Part shown: positions 28,006 to 37,697 of the stretch, piece by piece
Layout: every line of letters starts with the position of its first letter
Position numbering within the stretch: position 1 is the first letter of the stretch
DNA from: Lysinibacillus odysseyi
Lineage (GTDB): Bacteria; Bacillota; Bacilli; Bacillales_A; Planococcaceae
NCBI GenBank assembly: GCA_014595895.1
Contig: JABUKB010000002.1
Coordinates: forward strand, 184,770 to 248,769
Reading direction: 5' to 3'
DNA length: 64,000 nt
The notes under the pieces: model-generated
What the model saw: only the letters and a program-made list of their open reading frames with translations
Database searches by the model: none
What the model was told of the DNA's origin: nothing
Position numbers and translations under genes: made by a program

Positions 28006-29520
28006 TTAGCGTTCTGGTACAAAACCAATTAGCTCTTTTATATATTTCGTTAAGGTAGCTACAGTAACTTCATATTGCTCGGCAAATTTCTTTTTCGTCG
28101 TCCGCTCATCCATTGCTGCATGGAACATATAGTCCACTGCAGCCGCTAAAGCGTTAGGATTTTTAAAAGCATAGTGTTCATTGATCGCCATCTCGAGGAG
28201 AGCAAACCATAATTGCAATACGTGAGTCGCTTCTTTTTGAATGCTGCCGTACTGTTCTGCGATAATCTCGGCTACAATCATTGCGCGCAGGATGCTTTGT
28301 TCTTCTTTGGAATTAGCGTCAAAATCATGTCCCAAAGCATACGCTAAACATAGTTTTTCGATATCATTATAGCTATCTAGATCAATCCATTGAGGATGGG
28401 CGACAATTTCCTGGCGATGTGCCGAGCGTTTCAATAAGAAAAAGCCAAATAGACGTTCAACAGTAAATCTGCCATTTATTTTTTCGATAATAATTTCCCG
28501 GCTATTTTCAAGTGAATTGGGACGTCCTGCATCCTGTGACCACGGTTCTAAACCTTCTTTTGAAGGGTCGAGTTGGAGAAGCATGACCCAAGCTTGTTTG
28601 GCTGCTTCTTTGTATCCCGAAAAGTAAGCAGATTGCGCTAACCAAAAATAAAAGCCTGCATCTCCCTCGTGACCGCGCTTGCTCATCGAATGCAGCCATT
28701 TATAGGCATGTTCGTATTCCCCGATTAAAGCTAATGTTGCCCCTAATTTATAACGATTATCCCAATCATATGGCTGAATTTTTGTTAAAACTTCGAGCAG
28801 CTTCTGCAACTCTTTGTCATTTTGCTCATAATAAGCAAAGACCGCTAAATTGCAAAGTGCATGTAAATTGCCGTGGTTTTCGCGCAATACTTGCTTGAGC
28901 AAAGCACGGGCTTGTTCCTTTTCGCCGATATAAAAATAAGCCAATGCTAGATTATTATACGCTGGCCATGCATCTGAAAACTGCTCCACTAGCTCTTCTA
29001 GCACCTGAATTGCAGAAGGGAAATCCCCTTTTTCCATGAAGCGACGGGCCTTTTCTTGCCCAATCATTTTTTCAGCGTCTGTTTCGCTTAGTTGTTCTGT
29101 TACTTCTACTTCAAATTCCACAAATTCTAAAATTTCCTGTGCCTCTGTTGCATACAGACCCTCTGGCTGCATTTCTAAATATTGTAGCGCATATTTTTTC
29201 GCATCATGCACCATACCAATACAGCCTGAAACCTCAGCTAGCATAAAGACAATCTCTGGTTCATCGGGATCTAAATGATAAGCTGTGTGAATCAATTCAT
29301 ACGCACGATCGAAATTTTGCGCTTCCATTTCCATCACACCGTACTGCATTAAAATAAGCCCATCATCTGGACTTAGCTCAGCAGCACGCTTAATATATTT
29401 ATACGCTTTATCCATTTGATCGCGCTCTAAAGCTACTAATGCTTTTTGATAATAATAGTCACCATTCGGAATAAATGAAACGACATTCGTTTTCTTCATT
29501 TTACGATTTTTATTTTCCAA
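28006..29520 (-). CDS. Tetratricopeptide-repeat protein (YvcD-like)
   Basis: A 504-residue cytosolic protein with several TPR motifs (about residues 20-125 and 150-300, for example 'YYYQKALVALERDQMDKAYK' and 'PAYNNLALAYFYIGEKEQA'), which mediate protein contacts. The C-terminal 35 residues ('KKFAEQYEVTVATLTKYIKE') look like a helix-turn-helix. The start is TTG 29520, eight bases after GGAGG; ATG 29499 is the alternative. B. subtilis has a TPR gene (yvcD) upstream of trxB at the same place. Function unknown. Confidence 0.88.
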   Translation of the reverse strand: MENKNRKMKKTNVVSFIPNGDYYYQKALVALERDQMDKAYKYIKRAAELSPDDGLILMQYGVMEMEAQNFDRAYELIHTAYHLDPDEPEIVFMLAEVSGCIGMVHDAKKYALQYLEMQPEGLYATEAQEILEFVEFEVEVTEQLSETDAEKMIGQEKARRFMEKGDFPSAIQVLEELVEQFSDAWPAYNNLALAYFYIGEKEQARALLKQVLRENHGNLHALCNLAVFAYYEQNDKELQKLLEVLTKIQPYDWDNRYKLGATLALIGEYEHAYKWLHSMSKRGHEGDAGFYFWLAQSAYFSGYKEAAKQAWVMLLQLDPSKEGLEPWSQDAGRPNSLENSREIIIEKINGRFTVERLFGFFLLKRSAHRQEIVAHPQWIDLDSYNDIEKLCLAYALGHDFDANSKEEQSILRAMIVAEIIAEQYGSIQKEATHVLQLWFALLEMAINEHYAFKNPNALAAAVDYMFHAAMDERTTKKKFAEQYEVTVATLTKYIKELIGFVPER

Positions 29521-29546
29521 TAATATTTCCTCCGAAACAATTAGAA

Positions 29547-29588
29547 TGAGGAACGCAAAGCACGTTCCTCACAGTTCTTCCTATTATA
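29547..29588 (-). promoter_or_regulatory. -10 element and 5'-terminal hairpin of the TPR-protein mRNA
   Basis: A TATAAT (29583-29588, minus strand; weak -35) is followed within a few bases by TGAGGAACG, TGCTTTG, CGTTCCTCA (29547-29571), a 9-bp perfect hairpin. A hairpin at the 5' end of an mRNA can protect it from decay. Confidence 0.45.
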
Positions 29589-29660
29589 GCACAAAGCTTC
29601 TATTTGTCTGCTACTAGAAGAGAGACGGCATGAAGAAATTTCAACAGTTATCTTTACAAG

Positions 29661-29701
29661 ATAATAAAAGCCCTTTCTCTACTCTACGCAGAGAAAGGGT
29701 T
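29661..29701 (-). terminator. Terminator of the his operon
   Basis: 10-bp perfect stem CCCTTTCTCT / AGAGAAAGGG followed by CTTTTATT on the minus strand, directly after hisI. Confidence 0.9.
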
Positions 29702-29706
29702 CAGCA

Positions 29707-30321
29707 TTATTTTTTACCTTCATGACGCTTTTGCAATACATCCAGCACTTCGTAAACATCCACTTTTTGTTCTTGCAGAAGTACTAGCAAGTGGTATAGT
29801 AAATCCGCCGATTCCCATTTCACTTCTTCGGCATCGCGGTTTTTGGCACCGATGACTACTTCCGTTGCCTCTTCCCCAACTTTTTTGCAAATTTTATCGA
29901 TCCCTTTATCGAATAAATAAGTTGTGTAAGCACCTTCCGGCATATCGACTTCGCGCTGTTTAATCACTTCTACTAATTGAGGTAGGATGCCAACAGAGCC
30001 TGGGCGCTCATTTTCTACTAGGGATTCTGTAAAGCAAGATGTTGTTCCGTTGTGGCATGCTGGACCAGCTGGCACAACTTCCACTACTAAAGCATCTTGA
30101 TCACAATCTGTTTTAATAGAAACTACTTTTTGTGTGTTGCCACTAGTAGCCCCCTTATGCCAAAGTTCCTCGCGAGAACGGGAATAAAACCATGTTTCAC
30201 CTGTCTCAATTGTCTTTTGCAAAGATTCTTCATTCATATAAGCAACAGTCAGCACTTCTTTTGACTGTGCGTCTTGCACTACTGCTGGAATTAGGCCTTG
30301 GTCATTAAATGTTACATTCAT
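29707..30321 (-). CDS. hisI: Bifunctional phosphoribosyl-AMP cyclohydrolase / phosphoribosyl-ATP pyrophosphatase
   Basis: Histidine biosynthesis steps 2 and 3 in one 204-residue fusion (HisIE). Residues 1-110 are the cyclohydrolase with '[20 protein letters not shown]', '[11 protein letters not shown]' and the zinc cysteine region '[12 protein letters not shown]'. Residues 115-204 are the pyrophosphatase with '[15 protein letters not shown]' and '[14 protein letters not shown]'. Start and the hisF stop overlap in ATGA. Confidence 0.97.
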   Translation of the reverse strand: MNVTFNDQGLIPAVVQDAQSKEVLTVAYMNEESLQKTIETGETWFYSRSREELWHKGATSGNTQKVVSIKTDCDQDALVVEVVPAGPACHNGTTSCFTESLVENERPGSVGILPQLVEVIKQREVDMPEGAYTTYLFDKGIDKICKKVGEEATEVVIGAKNRDAEEVKWESADLLYHLLVLLQEQKVDVYEVLDVLQKRHEGKK

Positions 30322-31076
30322 CGTACGCGCACTCCTTTTTCTTTCAAGTAGCTCTTTACTTCAGCCACGCTCGTTTCTTTATAGTGGAAAATACTAGCAG
30401 CCAGTGCCGCATCTGCATCCACGTCTTGTAGTACTTCACGGAAGTGCTCAGCATTGCCTGCCCCGCCACTCGCGATTACTGGGACCGTCACAGCGTCACG
30501 AATCGCTTTTGTCAACGATAAATCAAAACCTGATTTTTCACCATCTTGGTTCATCGATGTCAGTAAAATTTCACCTGCACCGAGCCGTACAGCTTCTTTT
30601 GCCCACTCTACAGCTTGCCACTGCGTTTTGTTGCGACCGCCATGCGTATACACCATCCATGTCCCGTCTTCCTCGGAATACCGGGCATCAATAGCGCAGA
30701 CAATGCACTGGGCACCAAAATAATCTGAACCTTCCTTGATTAGGGCCGGGCGTTCTAAAGCAGATGTGTTCACTGACACTTTATCTGCCCCTGCACGTAA
30801 AATACGCTTCATATCCTCTAGTGTACGAATACCGCCACCTACGGTAAATGGAATAGCCAATGCCGATGCTGTTTGGCGTACCACGTCTACCATCGTTTCG
30901 CGCCCTTCATGAGAAGCAGAAATATCTAAAAACACTAGTTCGTCCGCCCCTTGCTCATCATAAAATTTGGCTAATTCCACTGGATCTCCTGCATCGCGTA
31001 ACTCTACAAATTGCACGCCTTTTACGACGCGACCTTCTTTGACGTCCAGACATGGAATAATTCGTTTTGTTAACAT
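30318..31076 (-). CDS. hisF: Imidazole glycerol phosphate synthase cyclase subunit
   Basis: TIM-barrel subunit that, with HisH, makes imidazole glycerol phosphate and AICAR. ATG 31076 after GGAGGCACATGT gives 252 residues ([20 protein letters not shown]). Catalytic aspartates are in '[10 protein letters not shown]' and '[15 protein letters not shown]', and phosphate-binding '[11 protein letters not shown]' and '[12 protein letters not shown]' are present. It overlaps hisH by seven bases; hisA, which normally sits between them in B. subtilis, is missing. Confidence 0.97.
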   Translation of the reverse strand: MLTKRIIPCLDVKEGRVVKGVQFVELRDAGDPVELAKFYDEQGADELVFLDISASHEGRETMVDVVRQTASALAIPFTVGGGIRTLEDMKRILRAGADKVSVNTSALERPALIKEGSDYFGAQCIVCAIDARYSEEDGTWMVYTHGGRNKTQWQAVEWAKEAVRLGAGEILLTSMNQDGEKSGFDLSLTKAIRDAVTVPVIASGGAGNAEHFREVLQDVDADAALAASIFHYKETSVAEVKSYLKEKGVRVR

Positions 31077-31690
31077 ACATGTGCCTCCGTTTCCCGCAAC
31101 CATTCACGTAATAAAAACACACCTAGCTGTCCCGATTTTTCGGGGTGGAATTGCATGCCTGTGAAATTATGCTGTGCCACAATCCCTGGAACTTCTACCC
31201 CCTCATAATTTGCAAATGCGACTAATTGCTGTTCGTCCATAGCTGTCGCATAAAATGAATGAACGAAGTAGACATGCTGATCAGCCGGCAGCTCTTTATC
31301 TTTTAACCATGTTGGAATGTGTGTAAATTCTAATTCGTTCCAGCCCATATGCGGAATACGGGAAACTCCATTAAAGCGTTTAATACTGCCTTTGAAAATA
31401 CCTAAGCCTTTTGTCGATATTACTTCTTCGCTATCTTCAAACATGAGTTGCATCCCTAAACAAATACCTAGCAGCGGCTTTTTTGTATTTTGGATAAACT
31501 CGATTAACCCTGTTTCTTCTAAGCGCTTCATTGCATCCGGAAATGCTCCGACGCCTGGTAAAATATAAGCATCGGCACCTTCTAGCGTTGCCTGATCGTT
31601 TGTCACGACAACATCGACTTCTAATCTTTTTAATGCTTGCTCTACGCTAAATAAATTGCCCATGCCATAATCAATGATTGCTACTTTCAC
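31070..31690 (-). CDS. hisH: Imidazole glycerol phosphate synthase glutaminase subunit
   Basis: Class I glutamine amidotransferase that feeds ammonia to HisF. 206 residues with oxyanion region '[11 protein letters not shown]', catalytic cysteine in '[12 protein letters not shown]' and His-x-Glu in '[12 protein letters not shown]'. The start is GTG 31690, directly after the hisB stop codon, so coupled translation is likely. Confidence 0.96.
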   Translation of the reverse strand: MKVAIIDYGMGNLFSVEQALKRLEVDVVVTNDQATLEGADAYILPGVGAFPDAMKRLEETGLIEFIQNTKKPLLGICLGMQLMFEDSEEVISTKGLGIFKGSIKRFNGVSRIPHMGWNELEFTHIPTWLKDKELPADQHVYFVHSFYATAMDEQQLVAFANYEGVEVPGIVAQHNFTGMQFHPEKSGQLGVFLLREWLRETEAHVC

Positions 31691-32287
31691 TTATCCCAAC
31701 AGTCCCTTCGTCGATGGCACGCCTTTCACACGCGGATCGTTTTGAATTGCTGCATCTAATGCACGTGCTACCGCCTTAAACATCGCTTCAATGATATGAT
31801 GTGTGTTGCTGCCATATGGCACGATAATATGTAAATTGATGCGTGCCTCTAATGCGAACTTCCAGAAAAATTCATAAACAAGCTCTGTATCAAATGTACC
31901 CACTTTTTCATTTAAAGCAGGCTCTACACGATAGACAAACGCCGGACGGTCTGATAAATCCACTACAACTTGCGCTAATGACTCATCCATCGGCACAAAG
32001 GCATTCCCATAACGTTTAATACCCTTTTTATCGCCTAGAGCCTTGCGGAAAGCTTGCCCCAGGACAATACCGATATCCTCTGTCGTATGATGGTCGTCAA
32101 TCCATGTATCCCCGTTTGCAACGATTTTGCCATCAAATAAACCATGCTTTATAAATAAATCCAGCATATGATCCATGAAACCGACACCTGTTTTAATCTC
32201 CGCTTTTCCTGAACCGTCTAGATGCAGCTCCACTTCAATTTTTGTTTCATTTGTATTTCGTGTAATCTGTGCCTTGCGTTCTGTCAT
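31691..32287 (-). CDS. hisB: Imidazoleglycerol-phosphate dehydratase
   Basis: Mn2+-dependent dehydratase of histidine synthesis. ATG 32287 ([20 protein letters not shown]) gives 198 residues, preceded by GGAGAAGAATAAC inside the end of hisD. Metal-binding histidines are in '[13 protein letters not shown]' and '[13 protein letters not shown]'. It is monofunctional, without the histidinol phosphatase domain found in enterics. One base separates it from hisD. Confidence 0.97.
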   Translation of the reverse strand: MTERKAQITRNTNETKIEVELHLDGSGKAEIKTGVGFMDHMLDLFIKHGLFDGKIVANGDTWIDDHHTTEDIGIVLGQAFRKALGDKKGIKRYGNAFVPMDESLAQVVVDLSDRPAFVYRVEPALNEKVGTFDTELVYEFFWKFALEARINLHIIVPYGSNTHHIIEAMFKAVARALDAAIQNDPRVKGVPSTKGLLG

Positions 32288-32288
32288 G

Positions 32289-33569
32289 TTATTCTTCTCC
32301 TTTGTCCCAGCCGCGCGATTCCACTGCACGTGCGTGCCCTTCTAAACCTTCTAGTCGCGCTAGGCGAGCAATCTTTTGGGCGTTTTGTGCCCATGTATCT
32401 TTGCTGTAATATACAACACTCGTTCGTTTAATAAAATCATCTACATTTAAGCCACTTGCAAAGCGAGCCGTACTGTTTGTCGGCAGTACGTGGTTTGTCC
32501 CTGCGAAATAATCCCCTACCGGCTCCGAACTATAGCGACCGATAAAAATAGCGCCTGCATGTGTAATCTTCTCCGATACAGCCACCGCATTATCTGTCAT
32601 GATTTCCAAGTGTTCCGGCGCTAATGAATTGACCGCATCAATCGCGTCTTTTAAAGATTCCGCTACGTAAATATGACCGAAATTTTCTACTGATTTACGT
32701 GCGATTTCTTCACGTGGAAGTTTCTGCAATTGCTTTTCTACTTCTTCCGCTACCGCTTCTGCTAACGTGTCGCTTGTCGTAATGAGTACCGCACATGCCA
32801 AAGCATCATGCTCTGCTTGCGATAGTAAATCCGCCGCCACTTCATCTGCGTAAGCTGTTTCATCCGCCAATACACAAATTTCAGAAGGACCTGCAATCAT
32901 GTCAATCGCCACTTCCCCAAACACTTCACGTTTCGCAAGTGCGACAAAGATATTTCCCGGTCCTGTAATTTTATCTACTGGTGCAATGGTTTCTGTTCCG
33001 TAGGCAAGTGCGGCAATAGCCTGTGCACCGCCCACTTTATAAACTTCTTTGACACCTAAAATATGTGCCGCGACAAGTACTGCATCCGGCAATTTGCCAT
33101 CACGCCCTGCTGGAGACGTAATGACAATGCGTTTTACCCCCGCTACTTGTGCTGGAATAACGTTCATTAAGACGGATGAAGGATAAGCCGCTGAACCACC
33201 TGGCACATATAAACCGACAGCATCTAATGGAATAATACGCTGGCCTAACCAAGAACCATTTTCTAAAGGTAGCTGGTAGCCGGCACGCTTCTGTGCTTCA
33301 TGATAATAGCGGATATTCGATGCTGCTTCTTGTAAGTCAGCATATAATTGCGGGTTGAAACCTGCTACCGCTGCCGCCATCTCCTCTTCTGTCACGCGAA
33401 AAGCTGCCGGCGCAAAACCGTCCCACTTTTCACTATACATACGAATTGCTTCATCACCGCGCTCACGTACATCAGCAATGACTTGACGTACTGTTTTTAA
33501 TTGTTCTTCATTGCCACCCTCTAGCTGGCGCTTCAATGAAATATCACTTGTCAGTGTGGTAATATTCAT
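32289..33569 (-). CDS. hisD: Histidinol dehydrogenase
   Basis: Zn2+/NAD enzyme that oxidises L-histidinol to histidine in two steps. 426 residues with '[20 protein letters not shown]', '[11 protein letters not shown]', the conserved '[13 protein letters not shown]' and 'DLLSQAEHD' (zinc-ligand region), and 'AGTNHVLPT' towards the C-terminus. 16 bases follow hisG. Confidence 0.97.
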   Translation of the reverse strand: MNITTLTSDISLKRQLEGGNEEQLKTVRQVIADVRERGDEAIRMYSEKWDGFAPAAFRVTEEEMAAAVAGFNPQLYADLQEAASNIRYYHEAQKRAGYQLPLENGSWLGQRIIPLDAVGLYVPGGSAAYPSSVLMNVIPAQVAGVKRIVITSPAGRDGKLPDAVLVAAHILGVKEVYKVGGAQAIAALAYGTETIAPVDKITGPGNIFVALAKREVFGEVAIDMIAGPSEICVLADETAYADEVAADLLSQAEHDALACAVLITTSDTLAEAVAEEVEKQLQKLPREEIARKSVENFGHIYVAESLKDAIDAVNSLAPEHLEIMTDNAVAVSEKITHAGAIFIGRYSSEPVGDYFAGTNHVLPTNSTARFASGLNVDDFIKRTSVVYYSKDTWAQNAQKIARLARLEGLEGHARAVESRGWDKGEE

Positions 33570-33585
33570 CCTTCATCCTTCTTTC

Positions 33586-34209
33586 TTAATCAACACATTT
33601 TTTTAAACGTTTCACTAAATCTTGAATTCTCTCACTCTTCATGCGATAGCTTACAGGGTTGGCAATTAGACGAGATGAGACATCTGTAATATGCTCGTAT
33701 TCAACTAAGCCATTTTCCTTTAATGTACGGCCTGTTGATACAATATCGACAATACGGTCTGCTAAGCCAATCATCGGTGCTAACTCAATCGAACCATTCA
33801 ATTCAATGATTTCTACTTGCTCACCGATACCCTTATAATACTTCATCGCAATATTCGGATACTTCGTCGCAATGCGCGGCGCAATTTCACTCATTTTTGT
33901 ATTAGGTAAGCCTGCTGACGCAATATAGCATTCACTAATTTTTAAATCTAGCAGTTCATGGACGGTACGACGTTGCTCTAATAGTACATCCTTGCCCGCA
34001 ATCCCGATATCCGCTACTCCGTGCTCTACATAGACCGGCACATCCATTGGCTTCGCTAAAATAAAGCGGATCTTTTCATCTGGAATTTCAATCATAAGCT
34101 TACGGCTCATCTCTACCTCTTCTGGCAAATTAAAACCTGCTTCTATTAACATTTCGTATGCTTCTTCAAAAATACGGCCTTTTGGCATTGCAATCGTTAA
34201 TTCTTTCAC
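33586..34209 (-). CDS. hisG: ATP phosphoribosyltransferase, short form
   Basis: First step of histidine synthesis, joining ATP and PRPP. At 207 residues it is the short catalytic form that needs the HisZ subunit for activity and feedback control by histidine. '[18 protein letters not shown]' is at the N-terminus, and the PRPP-binding region '[16 protein letters not shown]' at about 155-170. Three bases after hisZ. Confidence 0.97.
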   Translation of the reverse strand: MKELTIAMPKGRIFEEAYEMLIEAGFNLPEEVEMSRKLMIEIPDEKIRFILAKPMDVPVYVEHGVADIGIAGKDVLLEQRRTVHELLDLKISECYIASAGLPNTKMSEIAPRIATKYPNIAMKYYKGIGEQVEIIELNGSIELAPMIGLADRIVDIVSTGRTLKENGLVEYEHITDVSSRLIANPVSYRMKSERIQDLVKRLKKCVD

Positions 34210-34212
34210 GCC

Positions 34213-35373
34213 TTACACCTCTTTACTCATAAATTCATTGACTACTGGAAAGTGAGCCTTAAATGCTTCCACATCTTGCAAGCCTTCTGTTGACTGGAAG
34301 GTTACTTGTTTATGTTGTTCGCGTAAAAAATTTGCTTGCTCCAATGCTTCTGTAAAACGGTCTGGTGTAAATAGGACAAGAACTCGATCTGTTTCTATCA
34401 CTTGCGTTGGCATTGCTTGAATGAGGCGATCTACACGGAGACCGAAACCAGTAGCGCCTACATTTGTACCAAAATGTTCTAGCAAGCCGTCATAGCGACC
34501 GCCATTTCCAAGCGGGAAGCCACTGCCTTCTGCAAATACCTCAAATAGCATGCCTGTGTAATAACTCATATGGCTGGACAATGTAAAGTCCATCGCCATA
34601 TACTCCTCATATCCTGCAAGCGATAAAATTTGCCATAGTTGCTGCATATAATTTAATGCGTCGTTTTTACGCATATATTTTTCAATATCTTCAATTGATG
34701 ATAAGCTTAATGCCTCTTCGATAAAGGCAAGCAATGCATCTGTTTTTGTCTTAGGTAAATCAAAAGTCTGTACCGCCTCTTCAAACCCTACATAATTGCG
34801 CTGTACAAGCAGTTCATTTAACTTTTTTGCTTGCTCAGTACTTTCCGTATAATCCGATAAAATCGTGCTCAGTACCCCCGCATGTCCGACGGTGATTTTA
34901 AATGATTCAATGCCGTATGCTTTTACTAATTCAATTGCTGTCGCAATTACCTCGGCATCGGCATACACAGAGGCATCGCCAATGAGTTCTACACCCATTT
35001 GTTCAAACTCTGCAGGTCGACCGCCTTCTTGCTGCTGCGCACGAAAAACATTTTCGAAATAAGCTAAACGTTGTGGAATTTTTTCTTTTAATAGCTTCGA
35101 TGTTACGACACGTGCAATGGGTGTCGTCATATCCGGACGCAACACCAATGTATTGCCTTGGCTATCAACTAATTTAAATAAAATTGCATCCTGAATGGCA
35201 GAAGCCTTGCCGACTGTATCATAATATTCAACGGAAGGTGTTTTAATAAATTCATAGCCTCTTGCATGTAGCAACTGTCTTCCTATTGTCCGAACTTGCT
35301 CGAGCTTTTCATAAATTTCCGGAAATGTATCACGCATTCCCAATGGCTTTTCAAACATTTTAATCGATGACAT
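34213..35373 (-). CDS. hisZ: ATP phosphoribosyltransferase regulatory subunit
   Basis: A 386-residue paralogue of histidyl-tRNA synthetase that forms an octamer with short HisG. The HisRS-like core is visible ('LRPDMTTPIARVV', 'FRAQQQEGGRPAEFEQMGVE', 'YTGMLFEVF', 'GNGGRYDGLLEHFG'), while the anticodon-binding domain is reduced. First gene of the his operon. The leader is only about 60 bases, too short for a T-box, so control by a T-box is not seen here. Confidence 0.95.
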   Translation of the reverse strand: MSSIKMFEKPLGMRDTFPEIYEKLEQVRTIGRQLLHARGYEFIKTPSVEYYDTVGKASAIQDAILFKLVDSQGNTLVLRPDMTTPIARVVTSKLLKEKIPQRLAYFENVFRAQQQEGGRPAEFEQMGVELIGDASVYADAEVIATAIELVKAYGIESFKITVGHAGVLSTILSDYTESTEQAKKLNELLVQRNYVGFEEAVQTFDLPKTKTDALLAFIEEALSLSSIEDIEKYMRKNDALNYMQQLWQILSLAGYEEYMAMDFTLSSHMSYYTGMLFEVFAEGSGFPLGNGGRYDGLLEHFGTNVGATGFGLRVDRLIQAMPTQVIETDRVLVLFTPDRFTEALEQANFLREQHKQVTFQSTEGLQDVEAFKAHFPVVNEFMSKEV

Positions 35374-35437
35374 TTTGACACATCCTATACTTTTACTTTA
35401 TCGTACTAGAGTGGTAAATCACTAATGTATGAAAGTA

Positions 35438-35466
35438 ATTTTACTGCTATTCTGTCTTTTAGTCAA
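35438..35466 (-). promoter_or_regulatory. Promoter of the his operon
   Basis: TTGACT (35461-35466), 17-bp spacer and TAAAAT (35438-35443) on the minus strand, about 65 bp upstream of hisZ. Confidence 0.75.
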
Positions 35467-35534
35467 TCCATTCGTAGACAAAACATTAGATTCAATATTC
35501 AGAACTATTTTTCCATTATACACCCATTAACGCA

Positions 35535-35576
35535 TAAAAAAATCGTTGAAGTCCAAAACATTGGATTTCAACGATT
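35535..35576 (-). terminator. Terminator after yvoF
   Basis: Minus strand AATCGTTGAAATCCA / TGGACTTCAACGATT with a run of seven T. It overlaps the yvoF stop codon and separates hprK-yvoF from the his operon. Confidence 0.9.
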
Positions 35577-36105
35577 AATTATGCCATTTAGGCACATCTT
35601 GCAGTTTACGAGCTGCCATTTCTTCAGCTGTAAAAATGATACGCATCGGGTTCCCTCCAGCCATCGCACCTGCTGGTACATCCTTATGTACCAGTGTCGC
35701 AGCCGAAACGATAGCACCATCGCCGATTTTCACGCCAGGCAAAATAGTGGAATTGGCGCCAATCATGACCCCGCTACCGATTTCTACATCTCCCAGGCGA
35801 TATTCTTCAATTAAATATTCATGGGCTAAAATGGTTGTGTTAAAGCCAATGACGGTATTATCGCCGACATGAATTCGCTCGGGGAACATTGTATCGGGCA
35901 TGACCATTAGAGCAAGCGATGTTTGCTTTCCGATTTTCATCTGGAGAAATGTACGGTACAGCCAGTTTTTCAGTCGTAGAGATGGCAGGTACTTTCCTAT
36001 TGTGATAATCGTAAAACATTTCATCACTTTCCAAAACGATACGGTTTTATACATATTCCACAGTGAATTGGCGCCTTCTACACGGTAACGTTCTGTTCTT
36101 CTCAT
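35575..36105 (-). CDS. yvoF: Hexapeptide-repeat acyltransferase (YvoF-like)
   Basis: A 176-residue protein with a left-handed beta-helix in the second half: 'IHVGDNTVIGFNTTILAHEY', 'VEIGSGVMIGANSTILPGVK' and 'IGDGAIVSAATLVHKDVPAG'. The likely catalytic histidine is in 'ILAHEY'. The N-terminal 60 residues are basic and helical. The acceptor is unknown. Position between ppaX and hisZ matches B. subtilis yvoF. Confidence 0.88.
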   Translation of the reverse strand: MRRTERYRVEGANSLWNMYKTVSFWKVMKCFTIITIGKYLPSLRLKNWLYRTFLQMKIGKQTSLALMVMPDTMFPERIHVGDNTVIGFNTTILAHEYLIEEYRLGDVEIGSGVMIGANSTILPGVKIGDGAIVSAATLVHKDVPAGAMAGGNPMRIIFTAEEMAARKLQDVPKWHN

Positions 36106-36108
36106 GGA

Positions 36109-36744
36109 TCACGCTTCCTTTACAATCGCAATCAAGTCTTCCATTTTCTCTAACATATAGTCAGGATGAAACTGCTCTAAAAAAGCTTTCCCTTTAAATG
36201 ACCAAGCTACACCTGCAGTCCGTACACCTGCATTTTGTCCCCCTTGAATATCATGGAAATTGTCCCCAATCATGAGTGCCTCTTCTTTGGCGACTCCTAA
36301 TTTTTCAAGGGCGAATAAAATGGGTACTGGGTGAGGCTTGACATACGGTGTATCTTCAAAGCCAACAATCCATTCAAATAAATCGAGTACACCTAATACA
36401 TTCAGCCCGCGAATAATATTCGCCCGTCTTTTTGTAGAAACAATCGCAAGCCGAATCCCCATATCATGCAAAGCATGTAAGGTCTCTATGACCCCTTCAT
36501 AATGTTTTACCAGCCGATCATGGTGCAGACCATTCCAATCCTGGTATCTTGCGATCATTGCTTCTGTTTCACCTGGTGTTAATTCGTCAAATGTTTCCTT
36601 TAAAGAAGGACCTATAAAGCGGTGGCAATCTTCCGCTTTATATTTCCCAGGAAATTTCTCATTCAACACATGAAGGAACGTTTCGATAATTAACTCATTT
36701 GTATCTAATAATGTCCCATCAAAATCAAATAACAATGCCTTCAT
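36109..36744 (-). CDS. ppaX: Pyrophosphatase PpaX
   Basis: HAD-superfamily phosphatase that hydrolyses the pyrophosphate released when HprK dephosphorylates P-Ser-HPr with phosphate. 211 residues, with 'LLFDFDGTLLDTNELI' (nucleophile and acid aspartates), 'AIVSTKRR' (motif II) and 'ALMIGDNFHDIQGGQNAG' (motif IV). It overlaps yvoD by four bases in the hprK operon, which supports the assignment over generic phosphoglycolate phosphatases. Confidence 0.93.
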   Translation of the reverse strand: MKALLFDFDGTLLDTNELIIETFLHVLNEKFPGKYKAEDCHRFIGPSLKETFDELTPGETEAMIARYQDWNGLHHDRLVKHYEGVIETLHALHDMGIRLAIVSTKRRANIIRGLNVLGVLDLFEWIVGFEDTPYVKPHPVPILFALEKLGVAKEEALMIGDNFHDIQGGQNAGVRTAGVAWSFKGKAFLEQFHPDYMLEKMEDLIAIVKEA

Positions 36745-37685
36745 TGCTGTAAAACTCCCTTACCTTCTTTGATGACATCCGCGCGGCGCATCAAGTACGC
36801 TACTAATATGGTCAGTACAAAGGCTGTTACGACCCGGATAAGTAATAACGGCAGTATAGGAATTCCTAATGGAACAAAGATTAAGGTGTCTTCTACCACG
36901 GCATGGCAAGCTACTAAAAAGATAAACACAAGTGTGGCGTCCCGTTTAGATACCCCATCTTCTTCTACTGCCTGAATCATAACGCCAGCTCCGTAAGCTA
37001 AACCAATGACTAACCCTGTCACTAAAGTCATTGAAGCATTGGGCTTTACATCAATAATTTTCATAAATGGCCCTAACTTATTCGAGAACCGCGTCATATA
37101 ACCATAATCGCGTAAAAACTGAACGACAATCATTAACGGCAATACGATTAAAACCAGTTGGAAAATACCATAGCTTGCTTTTGACAAAGCTAAGAGTAAA
37201 ATCGCTCCCCAGCCCTCTGGATTTGTGGCCATTTCCGGCATAAGGCCATACTGAGCAATTTCTTGCCCTCCATTCCACAACCAATTCACCATTAGCGCGG
37301 CAAAAATAGCTAAACCGAAGCGCACTGCTAACACAACCCACAACTTTACCCCTACACGCAATGCTACTGCTGTTTCTATAAAAAGACTATGGGCAAATGA
37401 AAGCATAACTGCTAGTGTAAATACTTCTTTCACTGTCAACTCTAGCGATAAAATTCCTGCAATTCCTGAATACAAGTTCAGCATTGTCCCTAGCACTAAT
37501 GGAATAGCTGCCTCTCCTGGTAACCCAAAAATTTGCATAACAGGTGCAATCACATCTACTAGCCATGGTAAAACAGGTGTAAATTGCAAAAGTGTAACCA
37601 GAAACGTAATAGGGAAGATAAATTTACTTAATTTCCATGCTGTCTTTAAACCTTCGATGCTGCCTCTTTTTAGTGTTGCGAACAA
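36741..37685 (-). CDS. yvoD: Nucleoside-recognition (Gate) domain membrane protein YvoD
   Basis: A 314-residue integral membrane protein with about eight hydrophobic helices and the Gate-domain pattern seen in SpmA/SpmB and nucleoside transporters ('FGLPGEAAIPLVLGTMLNLY', 'VIGLAYGAGVMIQAVEE'). Function unknown. It lies between lgt and ppaX as in B. subtilis and is translationally linked to ppaX. Confidence 0.85.
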   Translation of the reverse strand: MFATLKRGSIEGLKTAWKLSKFIFPITFLVTLLQFTPVLPWLVDVIAPVMQIFGLPGEAAIPLVLGTMLNLYSGIAGILSLELTVKEVFTLAVMLSFAHSLFIETAVALRVGVKLWVVLAVRFGLAIFAALMVNWLWNGGQEIAQYGLMPEMATNPEGWGAILLLALSKASYGIFQLVLIVLPLMIVVQFLRDYGYMTRFSNKLGPFMKIIDVKPNASMTLVTGLVIGLAYGAGVMIQAVEEDGVSKRDATLVFIFLVACHAVVEDTLIFVPLGIPILPLLLIRVVTAFVLTILVAYLMRRADVIKEGKGVLQQ

Positions 37686-37697
37686 AACTTCTCCCCC

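Noticed and set aside
35374-35437. T-box leader for the his operon
   Set aside because: The transcript leader from the predicted promoter is only about 60 bases, too short for a T-box, and no T-box sequence is present.
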